A stretch of DNA of 64,000 nucleotides from Membranipora membranacea (Eukaryota > Bryozoa > Gymnolaemata > Cheilostomatida > Membraniporidae): the NCBI GenBank assembly GCA_914767715.1, contig OU612067.1:4216001-4280000 (forward strand), read 5' to 3'. This document shows, piece after piece, positions 1 through 13,100 of this stretch. The notes beneath the pieces were generated by a model. The model searched no databases. It worked only from the letters and a program-made list of their open reading frames with translations, and had not been told where the DNA came from. The position numbers and the translations under genes were made by a program. Numbering within the stretch: the stretch's first letter is position 1; each line of letters opens with the position of its first letter.

Positions 1-16
1 GGCCTAAACCCTAATA

Positions 17-525
17 GACAGTTTTCTGAGCTCTGAGATTTAGGCCTCAATTCGGAGTTGTCCTCTCTCCAATTTGGTACTTTTAACCCACGCCGCATAG
101 GAAAAACGTGCTGAAAAGAGGGTTATCTTGAAAACTGCTTATAATAGGATAAAAATTATTTTTGATTCAGAATCTGCAACATAGAAAACTCATACGGACA
201 TAGTTTGGGAAATAATTTTAGTAATTGGATAGTCAATTATAGCATTTTCTGCCTGTTTGCGGACAATTTGGCAGAATTTTTCATGAGTTTCGTCACTAAA
301 TTTAAGATTTATCAACATTCAAGCCTCCAATGATTTGGAAACCTTGTCTCACAGGGTTTTAAATGGTGCAGACTCTGAATCAAAAATCATTTTTATCCTA
401 TCATAAGCGGTTTTCAAGATAACCCTCTTTCAGCAGGTTTTTCCTATGCGGCGTGGTTTAAAAGTACCAAACTGGAGAGAGGACAACTCCGAATTGAGGC
501 ATAAATAAGAGCTGAGAAAACTGTC
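17..525. mobile_element. Palindromic MITE, copy 1 (TA target site)
   Basis: A non-coding 509-bp element whose two ends are long inverted repeats of each other, both starting GACAGTTTTCTGAGCTC (one mismatch on the right). TA dinucleotides flank both ends (15-16 and 526-527), as expected for Tc1/mariner-type non-autonomous elements. The arms extend inward for well over 100 bp (motifs such as CGCATAGGAAAAAC appear in both). A second copy of nearly the same length lies at 17719-18226 in the opposite internal orientation, which confirms the boundaries. Confidence 0.85.
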
Positions 526-1080
526 TATATGCTCAAGTCTCCCATCTCCTTTAGCCACCACAGCTTACCAAATAAGCCTGCCTGTGTCATTGTCATCAAA
601 CTTTCCCAGAATTTGCAGTACAAGTTTGGAGTAATGCCTGGATTAGTTTGCGGTTTGTTTTTCACTAATGTAAACATGACCTGACAAATACTGGTGCTGA
701 ATACCTTAAATATGGCCAGGATAAATTTTGTAATTCATAATTCTTTATTAATGAGAGATAATCGGGATTAAATATTACTATCATACTATGAGGATGTCTG
801 CGGTTCTTAGGATGTTTTGAGGATATTCTGGGGATCCCATTGATAGAAGTGAATTGCTCTGAAGACCTGTTATGATACTTTCGTTTGGAGCATCCGCATA
901 TCCATCAGATTATTTGCATCAAAACACTTAGATGATCGCCTACAAGATTATCCGCTTAAATTAAATCACAGATTATTTACTTTTTGTTGGTATCTACAAA
1001 GTTCAATCATGTTGCGAAAGAATTAAAGCTTGACTGGCAAGTTTTGTGGCCAGAGTACAAATATGTTAAGTTTTTTGGTG

Positions 1081-1086
1081 TTTATT
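1081..1086 (-). terminator. Poly(A) signal of the Ser/Lys-rich gene
   Basis: AATAAA on the minus strand, 98 bases past the proposed stop codon at 1184-1186. Its position supports 1184-1285 as the last exon. Confidence 0.5.
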
Positions 1087-1183
1087 AACGATCTAGAAGA
1101 CTGACCTGACTAGAATTGGAAGGAGCATAGCTATGATAGTAGGCCTGACAAGAGAAGTTAAACTACAGGTACATGTTACATAT

Positions 1184-4100
1184 CTAATCCTCAGCCGTAT
1201 GTGGAGCTTGATCTACACAAGCTAATGGACGAAGTTTCCAGATGGATGTGCCCTTTGGATGGATATGGTTTGTGGATAGACTGTGCTGAGAAACAGGTTC
1301 TTGCACACCTGGGCATATGATGGGTACCTCATAATTGTATGGGATAGGTAGGCCTTTTGATGGAAACAAATAAGCGTCTATCCGTGGAATTATCTTATCC
1401 TTTTGATTGAAAGGTGCAAAATTTATCATCACGCGTGAACTCCATGCTTAGGTTATTCCAATGACTTTTAGTTTCTCTGGTTAAACCTAATATTTGGGTG
1501 GGCATGTCAATGGTGTTTTATTCATTTGATGCACTTGAAATAGGATTGTACTCGAATGTCAACAACCATTTCTATTTCAATACCAACATCTCATGCAATC
1601 CTCTTCAATCATCGATGCAGAGTGATGAGCACCAACGCTGTGATTTGGACAATGAACTTATCATTGATGAGGGTGCTAAAGTAACAAGTGTATTATTAGC
1701 TCTCTACCTCTGAATCCTGTGTCAAATACCTCTGTGCAGCCATGTAAATGATTGCTGTGCTATGGATGTAGTATTTAACGCTAAGAATTCACGGAGTACA
1801 TATAAAAGAATCCTGGTTCCCTTCAGAATTCGAGACTCTCCTCTGTCGGGAAAATGTAGTGTCAAAACTATAGGGAGGTCGACAGTTAGCCCATTTGAAA
1901 GTCAGTTCTCTGTATTTTGGAGCCGTGTACAAACAAGGAAAAGAATTCTAAACCCCCAACACTCTTATACTCTTGACATTCCTCACCTTAGTTTTATTAC
2001 TCGTAGGTAATTTCTCAGCAGGTTTCCTCGTAATGCTGCCAGCTCTCTTCTCCTCTGACTGACTCTTCTCACACACTGTGGACGTCTCAGACTCACTGGA
2101 TATAACAGCTGATTTCATGTTTCGTCTCCGAGGTCTCTGTATGGGAGACTGACTTTGGGTGGCATTCGCTACAAAAACAAGCAACTAAAATTATATATCA
2201 AATACTCGTGACACGATCAGTTTCTAACTCATGGCATCTTATCCTGTTGTATGCCATCGATCACCATTTGCTAAAATATAAGAGAAATTTGTTATGCAAC
2301 ATCTAATATTAGAGAACGATACAATCATGATAAACATTGATCTACTACTTTCCTATCTGACCGAGTTGCCTTTGCTATTCTAGTGTGGGCGGCGCTATCT
2401 ATTAATTGAATAAGTTCACTGAGCAATCCTGCGCAGCCGATAGTCTTTGTGGGGCCTGAGACGTTGGGAACTTGGCATGCGAACTTTGTGGTGAGCATAT
2501 ACAGCTGCATTTCTGCTCTATCCGAGTCTCACTTCACATCACCTGCCAGTTCAGTGTTTCTGTAGACACGCCAATAGAACATCACCACAAATGGATGCCA
2601 TGTGATCAATGGACAATTTTGCAAGTGACACTTTGACATGAAACAAACAAAATAGGCAAATATGTAATAATCCATCAACATCAAACCAGTCAAAAACTAG
2701 ACATGAGAGGCAACAACTTGAAAAGGTTTCACAAAATCAATGATTTAAGAGATAGATGCTGTAGTTTTTCCATAGATAGCTTATTATAATGGAATGTCTA
2801 GCTGGAGTTTGAACTAATTCCTCACAGAGCAAGTCTGCATACCCGAAATCCATTGAAAAGGCTTCTTCTAAAAGTTGCAACATGAGATATTTTAATTATT
2901 ATTTGTAAAGCACGTTAGTGACCCACTGTACAGCAAGGTGGACACATACATACATTTGAAAATCCATGGTGAATGCACCTCACCTGATCAATGTTCATCA
3001 AATCAGCAATGACAATTATGTCTTGATATTGTAGGAGCAAACATTCAATTCGATATAGAAGTGAGTGGTCAGAGCAAAGAAACTAGGAAACAAGTAGGAA
3101 GTCTGAAGTAGGAACCAAGAATGGTGGTACATCGAACATTACACCATGTTTCAACGTTACGTTCATACATGATGGACATTATGTTATTGTTTCACGTTTA
3201 CTTACTTGACGAGCTTGTATTGCTTGAGGAGGCTTTACTGGTGTTTATAGTCAATGAGCTTCTGGACTTGCTAGAGGAAGCCTTGCTTGTAGTTGTTTTA
3301 TTTGATTTCTGTGATGAGGTCTTACTGGTGTTATTTGAGGATGACATGCTTGTATTAGAAGTTTTAGAGCGACTAGCTGAGCTGATAGTACTCTCAGATA
3401 GACTGTCTGTGCCTGAAGCTGACACACCATCCTTTTTCAGTTTCTCTATGATGATTATGAAGCTTATAAATAATGATCAGGAAAATTAAGCCAAGCAACA
3501 CGGCTGTCATAAAAACTGTGTTCTGAGTTGAGTGTATGAGGTTGGTTTAGACAATATTAAGTTACAATATTTAGGAGGAGAGTTTGCAATGCAATGATTT
3601 GTCTTGAAGAAAGACTCTCATGCGCACCAATAAGACACATTAAACCCCACCCAAGCAGCTACCCTCCCTACTAACAGCAATTTGTTGGTTTTTAAAGATA
3701 TAGGTGATGTACCTTTTTTGTTAGTTTTGGTTTGCGAGCTGTTCGCGCTTGTTGTTGTAGTATCAGTGTCTGACTCTTGTATTACGTTTCTCAGACCTCG
3801 TCGCCTTCTTGATCCACCAATCAGGGAAGAGGTGCTGACGGAGCTTTCCTCTAATGTGTCTGCTGCAACTAGTGTAGTGTCTTTGTCTGTAAAATATTCA
3901 AATAATTGATTGTGAAGTAACAGCTCAAATGTGAAAGGCATCATATATTTTGAGAGTTGCCTCGTTCTGAATCAGATGGACAAAGAGAAGATAAATACAA
4001 TTTAGCTTGAAAGGATGAGTCACTTTATCTTTTTAGCACAACGCTAACGTAAAGTAGCAGCACCAATTGATTTGCTTCGGTAAACTTGTTGTCACGACGA

Positions 4101-7100
4101 AAATGATAATATACATATATACCATAATAGACCAGAACAATATCTGAGGGTGACAGCAGATGAACAGGAAAGGTATGTTAAAATTGATAAGTTATTGTAA
4201 GAGGCAGACCTTTGTTGGTAACTAAGTCAGGCTTTTTAGTACGGGCCGTTTTACTGGCAGCAGTGTCAGTTATCTTAGTAGCGGCAGCGTCAGGTTTCAT
4301 GAATGATCTGATATCGAGTTGTACTTTCTGAGTGACTTGTATAGATGACGGTGACTCTGCGTCTCCGCCTATCTCAGTCTTTATATTGTCAGCTGATACT
4401 AGAAGTGGTACATCTACCACAGAATCTGTGTTCTTATTCCTCCTTTTAGATCTCCTCTGTGTGTTATCAGGTGTCTGTGGGGTAACAGCTGGAGATGCAG
4501 GACTTTTTAACTCATTTAGGTCATCAGTCTTGGCTCGTGATATTTTTGCGCTTTTGTGAGAGTCTTTGATTGGTGACTTCACACTCACAGCACTCTGAGC
4601 TTCGCTAATTTGTTTTGAGCTTTTATTCCTTGAAGCTGAGCCCTTTGATTCCCTCTTTTGAGTCTTTCCATTGTCACGTTTTCCTTGACTACTTATTATG
4701 GTCTCCCTGCCTGCAGCCTGGGCTGTCTTACTTTTATCATCTTTAGTTGGAGTTTTAAGCTCCGTACTTCTAGACCTAAACCTACAGTGTTTTCTTGTAT
4801 CCTTCTTCTCGACAGTGAGCTCCACATTATCATCTATATCATTGATATGATGCTTCAGTGCTGTAGCCTGACTCATAGGAGGCTCAGTTGTAGCCTCAGT
4901 ACCTGTATCAGCAGCACGCTCAGGGTGGGAGGTACCATCAATCCCCCAGTTGTGATTCAGTTGAGCGATGAGCTGTTGTTTTTTAGCCTTTTCAGCTTTG
5001 CTGTTCTTACGAGGCTTAGTTGGTTTGGTCACACGACCTGATGTTACTCCACTCACTGCTGACTTTTTGCTGCTTTTAGACTTCTTAGTTTTGACAGGAC
5101 TAGGCTGAGAAGGGATAAAGTCGTACACACTGGTGTCTCCTGAGGAGCTGGTGCTCGGCTGAGGCTCACAGCTTGGTGCGTCTGAATAATAAACATAAAA
5201 ACCATGTCTTCAAATGAACAAGTGCCGCTTTTCTAATGACAAGTCCTACTCCCAAGTCAAGTCCAAACCCATTCCGCAAATTCAATTCAGAATAAGAAAG
5301 CCACAATCTTGATACAAAAATCAGCCTGATATCACAAAACAGACTAATAGGATTTGATTAAGGGGGTCAGCATGTGGGCTTTCTTGTTTAGTTTTAAGCA
5401 GGTATGTTAGTTAGGAGCCAAGACCTGATCTACAATACAAACAAGTACTCAGGTATCCAATGTATCATGTCTGTGTTGTACATGTAGCAAGTGGGACTTT
5501 TCATGAATCTGACTCATAGAGTGTATAAGGTCACCTGGAGGACCTGGTTTAGCTGAGACAGCTGCTGTCTGATCTCTGTATCTCTTCCCAGAATAAGATT
5601 TCACAAACAGATTACATACAGCCTCAGCCTGGGTCGGCAATGTGTTGGAAACCTGTGAAAGGAGTAATAATATGAATTATATAATAATATACTGTCAGGA
5701 TAGCTTGTGGATAGCAATATATATATTATAAATTTAATTTTCCTTTTAATGTATGGTTTACCTGAGTTTGGGTGTCATCTTTATCCTTGTTACGATCTCT
5801 AGATACACTGAACTTGGCCAACCAGAAAGGCTCCTTCTTCTGTAATTTTCTCCGAGGAAGCTCATAACTACTCTCATCCTCTGAAGACTACAAAGTTAAT
5901 GATATTACAGATCTGGATTAAAGATAGCTGGAACAGATTAACTACAGTGATACCAATGAACTATGGGTTTTTATTGGCAGTCTATTTCATTCCAGTAGCG
6001 GAATGTTTTCCAAATATTGCCGAGAAAAAAGGAAAAGGAAAAGAGGAAAAAGTTCATTGGTGATACAGTATTTGAGCAGCAAAAATGCTATATCTCGCAG
6101 GTATTATCCCACAGTATAAACATTCCTCCTTGCAATTTCTTGGTGTTAGTACCTAAAATAATGATCAGATTTGAATATGATGTTCATTTAGTACTTAATA
6201 ACTAAGTGAAAGTAATATCCTCCTCAGTGACTTGCGCTAGCCATCAATTACCAACCAGTTTCGTTACCATGGAGACCACTTGTTTCTGGATATTACCATC
6301 AAACCAAGCTCCTTCCCCTCAATCCAGCGTCGGTGGTGTAAAGGTTAGCATTGTTGCCTTCCAAGCAATAGATCCGGGTTCGATTCCCGGCTGACGCACA
6401 GTTTTTTTTATGTTCAGCTGACTTTGAGTCGTTTTCCTCAAACAGGAGAGTATGTTTAAATCATGAAGATCTGATGGAGATCTGGATACAACCAGATATG
6501 TATACTCAATGATCATTAATCTCAAACATGAACCCATAGCCGAAGCCAAAATATTTATACTTCATTGTATTATTTGTGATAAAACCATACCTTGCTGATA
6601 TCTGAATTCTCTTTCTTATCTTCAGGAGTTTTCTTCCCTTTCCTCCTGCTCTTATTAGTGTCAGTAGGGGTTTTCTTGGAGTCAGTCGCAGGTGATTTAC
6701 CAGAGAACATGTTTACTATATCAGCAGGTAGCGAGCGACGCTCAGACTTAGAGTGGTCTCTTATCACTTCATCACCAGTTGACTTCCTTTTTCTCTTGTT
6801 AGTTGGTGTAGTAGAGTCTAGTCGTGTAGGATCTGATCGCCTGCTGTTACTGCGTCCGATTAGATCATCAACTGTGGCCTCCAAACTCTCATCATCTGAC
6901 TGAGCAGTTTCATGATGCGCTGATTTTTGATCTTTTTGTTCGTTTTCTGCGACCAAGGAGGAAGACTCAAAATCTTCACTTGGTTTATCATCCTTTGTTT
7001 TGTGTCGGGGTGTTGAGTACATCAGCTCTACAAAGCTTTCCCTGTCCAGCAATGTTTCCTTGGACGGCATAAGGTCATTGTCAGAAGCAACTCTCTCAAT

Positions 7101-10100
7101 TGTCTCCACATACCGAGCTAACAGCATATCCTTCTGATGACTTTTCACTGACTTTTTGCTGTCTTGTTCACCGCCGCTAAAAGTTAAAGCTTCAGGGCTT
7201 TTAGACGCTGATTTATTCCTTCTATTTTTAGAAACAGATGGGTCAGGTTGTTCAGAGTGTTTTGTTTTAATGGCACTGTTTGATTTTTGTTTCTCAGGTG
7301 TTCCATTTGGGGAATCTTCGTTTAGTTTTTCATCAGAGTTGTCATTTTGTGTTCGAGAGATCGCACGTCTAACACTCAACGATTTTGGCTTCTCAGCTTC
7401 TTTTGCCTCTGGAGATGAATGAGCGCTTGATGTCGAATAAACAGTACTGACAGTATTTTCAACATCAATCGCGGCAACAGATGACTTAGTAGTCTCAGTT
7501 TCCGTCACAGACAAGGATGATTTACTAGTATCTAGCCCACCCGGACTGTCAGGAAGAGGCTGAAGCGCTGAGGCTGTGTCCTCAAGGAAATCTAACAGTG
7601 ACTGGACCTGATTGGTCGGGTCAGACCTAGGTAGCAGCTCTTTCTCTGGTGCAGTCGATATAAAGTCATCTAACAGTAGAGCTTCCTCCTTATGTTTAGG
7701 TTTCTGTCTGCGTTTACCAGCAGACACAGTATGAGTAACGTTAGCTGATATTGTCTGCAGTGGTGACAGTGTAGCCTCTACTAGTGCGGCCAGCTGCTGC
7801 TGGGTAGCAGGTGTACCTGGGCTGTAATATGAAGTCTCAAGAGCTTTAGGTTTATACTGTAATTGGTCTTCCTTCCTAGCTTTCTTAGATTTTTTCTCAG
7901 ACTCAATTTTCGATATTCTACCACTGCGTCTAGGAGTAGATTTAGGTGTGTTCACAGATGACTCAGTCTGAACACTGGTATTATCCTCATTGAGGACACT
8001 AGCACTAGACGACACACACTGATCCTGATGTCTGACAGGAGAAGTCTCTATCGTCTCTTTGTTAGGAGTTCGGATTCGCCTCCTTTTTTTCAGTGTGCTG
8101 GATACTTTACTTGGAGTTTCAGGCTTCACAGCCTTACTGTTATCCTCAAGGTCAATGTCGTCACGAGTCACATGATTGGTCGGTGTTTTGTAGTGACCTC
8201 TTCTAGTTGGCTGCCTAGTTTGAGGTGTTTTTTTAACGGAAGATGGTATCTCTTCGTCTCTGGCTGCTCCCTTTGTATCAGTATCGACATTTTTCCTTGT
8301 TTTACTCAGCTGGCTGACAGATTTGAAATTAAACCTAGACTTTTTCACCTCCTTTTCTCCTGTCTCTGGTGTGGGTTGCGCTGGTCTCGTCTCAGCATTA
8401 GATAGATTATCACTTTCACTGTCTGACTCGATGATACATCTCCTCTTGATCACAGCAGCATTGCCTGGATTTTTTGTTACACGCCTTGGCTCTCCAGACT
8501 CCAGACTACCCATCTCCTCAGAGCCTGAGGGTACATGATCACTATCACTGTCATGGGTTAGGTCTACCTGCCCAACTTGTGCTGAATCCAACTCTGAAGA
8601 TTTACGGGTCACGACCCCAGCAGCTTCATCTTCATCGCTCATTGTGAGATCTATCGATACATCCAAGTCTTCCTGTAGCTTTGTAGGAGTTTTCTTATTC
8701 ATACTGGCAGAGGCTTTATTATGTGTACCAGATGGTTGCCTAGCTTTCCTGGGAGATGTGGAGGGTTGTGGAGTATTTTTCTCCTTTCTGTCAGACTTGG
8801 GAGTTTTTCCCTCCTTTCTGTCAGCTTTTGGAGTTTTACTTGTCTTAACCGGAGTCTTACTCTTCTTATTGCACTTTGTAGATTTGTTGTTTGGTGTTTT
8901 TTTCTCAAGATTGGATGTGACAGCCTCGAAATCAGAGCCACAATCAGTTTGAAAATTTTCAGTATTTGATATTCCGCTCTTTTGCCGGTTTCGGGATTTA
9001 GCCGCGGGAGTTTCAGATAATTTAGTAACAGGAGTGCGTTTAGCTCGATGCTTCCCAGCTTTTAGTAGCGGTATAATTGGGCTACTATCTTCTTCAGGCA
9101 TTGGAATGCTGTCCAAGCTGTCATTCAAACTCAGACCAGACTTAGCAGGTGTTTTACTTCTTGACCTGCTGCGAGAGCGGGATTTCTCGTGTCCTGATTC
9201 AGATTTCCGCTGAGTTTGACGTCTTGATTTGGTGACAGGTGTGATAGACGACATGGCGAGATCATCCTCATCACTCTCAAGATCAGGGACAGAAAACTTA
9301 CTCATACTGCTGATGGGATTACCATGATCACGAGTAGTACCAAGGCTAGGTTTAGGCGTTGTGCTGTTTGACACACAGTTGAGCTCAGTAGGTTGGGTTG
9401 ACTTTGTGATTTCTCTATTTTTCGCTGACTTGATGTTTTTGTTCTCTAGATCCATAGCGGCACCGTTTACACTAGATTGATCAGGTTTTGGTGTCTTTTT
9501 GTTTGTGTTGTCCCTGTGATTTTTAGGATTAGGAGTTCTGGAAGCTTTAGAATCACTGTATCGCCTAGAATTAGTTTTATCTGATGGCGTTTTCTGTTTG
9601 CCAGTGTTAGCATCATTGTTCACCCTTTCAGATGTTGCGCTGGTTTTCTGCTGTGCTGCTGGATTGTGTGTCACATGTGAGCCAGTGCCCTCATGTCTGG
9701 GAGGAGAAGGAGTATATGGTACATTATCAGTGTCCAGAGTGCCGTAAATAACTCCAGACTCCTGATCAGGACTGTCCGCCGCTCTCTCATCTGTCCAAAA
9801 TAAATCACAGAATAATGTTATATAAAATCCTTTAGATGACATCATTACAATAGGTTATCATAGGGTGGAGATGGGGGGGGGGTTCATCATAGGATATTAA
9901 TAAGATGAAGCAGCACCATTACCAATTTTCCGATAAATATAAAAACTGAAGTTTCAGATGACCAAACGGAGAAGACGCTAACGTGCCCTATCAGTCCCAC
10001 AAAATATTTATGAGCTGACAAAAAAAGAGTGTGGCAAATGATATGACCCTTGCTTTTTTCCCCAACCATAGCTCATGAAAAGTCTAACTCCATAAACCCA

Positions 10101-13100
10101 ATTACCGTCTGATATTTATATTTAAATTATAATATATTTAAAATTTCCCCGATAGCCCATCATACTCAGGTATGGCTACAATGAAGGCCAAGTTGTTTTT
10201 TTTAAGAACAGAATAAGTCTTACCAGTTCCTGATGTCGGCTCAGCAGGTATATTATCTGTAGAGCTCCTCTTACCAGCAGACTGAGATGATACTCTCTGT
10301 GACCGGGACTTTCTCTTATTGGCTGGCTGTGTTACTACATTAGGCATACTCCCCCATCCGGACAGGTCACCCTCAGTCTCTACAATAGTATGGTATAAAG
10401 TGCTTAATGGTAAGAAAGGGACGCACACTGGAGTGGTACTTCACAGGATCAAAGTTTGATAATCAAAACAGAAATATATTGAGCATAAAGCAAATCAAAA
10501 GCACAGCCAGCCCTTAAAAGCGTTCGGGATGGCGATCGCGGCCGTAGGCGGTCGTTAAGGGGGTGGGTGGGAAGCTAGGAAACTCCGTCTTTTGCAATTT
10601 ATCACTTTTTTAACTTTAGCACCTGTTTACAGCACTTTTGCCTCATCTCACAGAGTTCTAACCCTGTTTTTCAGATTCCTCATACCTTAAAACATACATC
10701 TATGTTGTCACATCAATAAAATAACATAAATGTGCAGGCTTATTAATGGTTGTCTTCTCCTAAGTCTGGACATTCTCAGACACAGCACTTTTCGGAGACT
10801 GCTAGCTTGTTTAAAATGAATAAGACTCGTTATATTTTATTAGGAGTTATCGTTTCGGTCAGATTTTATTGTCATGGGAAGACAGCTATTTAATTAGTAT
10901 GGGAAAATATAGGGAAAAAAGAGGACAATCTCTTATCACAACATATAACATAGCCTAAGGACCATTTATAGCGAGCCTTAATTGACATGAATCATTTTCG
11001 AGTCTCCGAAAAGTGCCGTGTCTGAGAACGTCCAGATATAGGAGAAGACAACCATTAATAAGTCTGCACATATGTTATTTTATTGATGTGAAAACATAGA
11101 TGTATGTTTTAAGGTATGAGGAATCTGAAAAACAGGGTTAGAACTCTGTGAGATGAGGCAAAAGTGCTGTAAACAGGTGCTAAAGTTAAAAAAGTGATAA
11201 ATTGCAAAAAACGAAGTTTCCTAGCTTCCCACCCACCCCTTAACGACCGCCTACGGCCGCGATCGCCATCCCGAACGCTTTTAAGGGCTGGCTGTGATCA
11301 AAAGCAGTGAAGATTATAGTTGCCAAACAGTTTAGTTTCAAATAATCCAGAATCAATATCTCAACTTTTCCTTGCGCACAGAAGTGGGACCAGATGTGAG
11401 GTATTGCTTCGCTACATGAATCAAATGATTGCGGGATGAAGATCATTTTTATCTGTTGTAGAATGTTAAATTCACACTATTTAATCAAAAAGTTAATCAT
11501 TATGGTATCAAAAGGTAAGATTATTGCATAGCCTTTTTGCTGACTACAGCGATAGTTTCCAGTAGTAGACCTACCTGCTATGAGATCCAGTTCTCTCTCA
11601 ATCAGTCTCATCTGGGTATCTGATGGTCTTATCTGTGGATTATCTAACTCCTCAGCTAGTGCTCTGAACGAGGGAGACAACTCCAAAGAATCCATCGTGA
11701 ACGAGGCTGGTACCATCGACTCTAAGAAAATAGAAGGTAAAAATGTGACATAGGACTTGTGAATTTATGCACTTGAGATAACACTCAGCACTTTTAGTAA
11801 ACATATTGTACATTATCGTAAAGAACGTAAATAATATAAGCATATATGTTTTAAGTGCCTGATTTCCCATGATGTCTCAGTCATTCCTTAATTCAGGCAG
11901 ACGGTGCTCAGCCGCGAAACTGAGGCTATTAAATTCTAGTACCGAAGATTTGCAACTTTTTAATTTTGATGGTGGCTAATTTTAAAACTACTCACGTTTG
12001 ATTTTGAAATCACAAAGTGGGCTACTGTATATCTTATTTTTCTATGAAGTTTGGTAACAAATCAAATATAACTGCGTAGCATATTATTTTTCAGATGTTC
12101 TTGCATAACATCAATGCTTGCGAGTTAAATTGGAGAAACCTCAATTATCACGGACCAATTTCCATCCAGATGGTTTATCAATGTTTCCCAATAATCATGA
12201 AGCAGTAAGAAAAGGTACATTGAAGAACAGTTTGAAATCAAGCATGATGAGTCAGTTGTTCTGTTATTAAAGTAAAACCACTTGGACAGTGCCAGTATAA
12301 TAGACCTTATAGTGGGTCTTCAAGTCTATGTTTTCTATCACTGAAGCAGTGATGTTTACTGTTAGGGGACTTTTATTGATTTATTGCTAGGGGATAGCGC
12401 GAACGCAGTCCCCCACTACCAAAAATTACGCACCCGAGTTACCCACATTTGGGGCAATCGCAAGCGCCAGCCAAACCGAAGTGCAATGGTAAGGCCTCTT
12501 CTTGGGGGATCTAGCTTATTGATCCTAGATGCCCCTGTGCCAGGTAAGTATGAGTTGGATTACATTGCTCAGGGACCCAGTTCAAAACACTTTCTCTTAC
12601 TGATAGTGTGGTAAAACAACTTCAGTTGTTTAATGTTATATGTCATGAAATCTTGTGAAAATGCTGTTAAAAAGTCCGATCAAAACCCCTTCACCTTTCC
12701 GCAGTATCTTCTAGTTGGTGAAAAAACAAATAATGACACCTGTTTATCAAGAAGAATCCAGAGAGAACACTTATACTAATGTGGAGATAACGCGCACTAA
12801 GGACTGACGTCAGATTTGATTACGCGTTGTTTGCCGTTGCGGCCAACCACTAAGTAGACAAAGAGCATTCATTATTAAAATATCAGTCATGCGGGTAATT
12901 GGCATATATTCAACAATGATTATAGATGAAAAGCCAGACTTTCACTTTCACAGCTTCAAATCCACTATAAGCAATATTATGAATACTAGTGCTATAAGTG
13001 TGGTATCCGCCGCGTAAAGCTTATCATTGTTATTATCAGTTGGCATTAAAATGTGTTTCTGTGAACGGGTAACTCCAAAACACAAATAGGTAGTGTCAAA

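Larger units (their letters stand above)
1..1183. other. Left-edge intergenic stretch
   Basis: No gene is supported here. The first ~525 bases are the palindromic MITE listed separately. The rest is AT-rich sequence downstream of the minus-strand Ser/Lys-rich gene and contains its likely poly(A) signal at 1081-1086. I see nothing else in it. Confidence 0.5.

Noticed and set aside
1286-1432. Longer version of the last Ser/Lys-gene exon
   Set aside because: The frame is open to 1432, but acceptors there are poor. The strong CCTGTTTCTCAG acceptor at 1286 keeps phase 0.
2325-2510. 61-codon minus-strand frame with a helical look
   Set aside because: It lies between exons 15 and 16 of the Ser/Lys-rich gene; the phase already matches without it, and I could not find a matching acceptor and donor pair.
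3121-3489. Leu/Val/Glu-rich 122-codon plus-strand frame
   Set aside because: It is the antisense of the Ser/Thr/Lys-rich exon 15 of the minus-strand gene.
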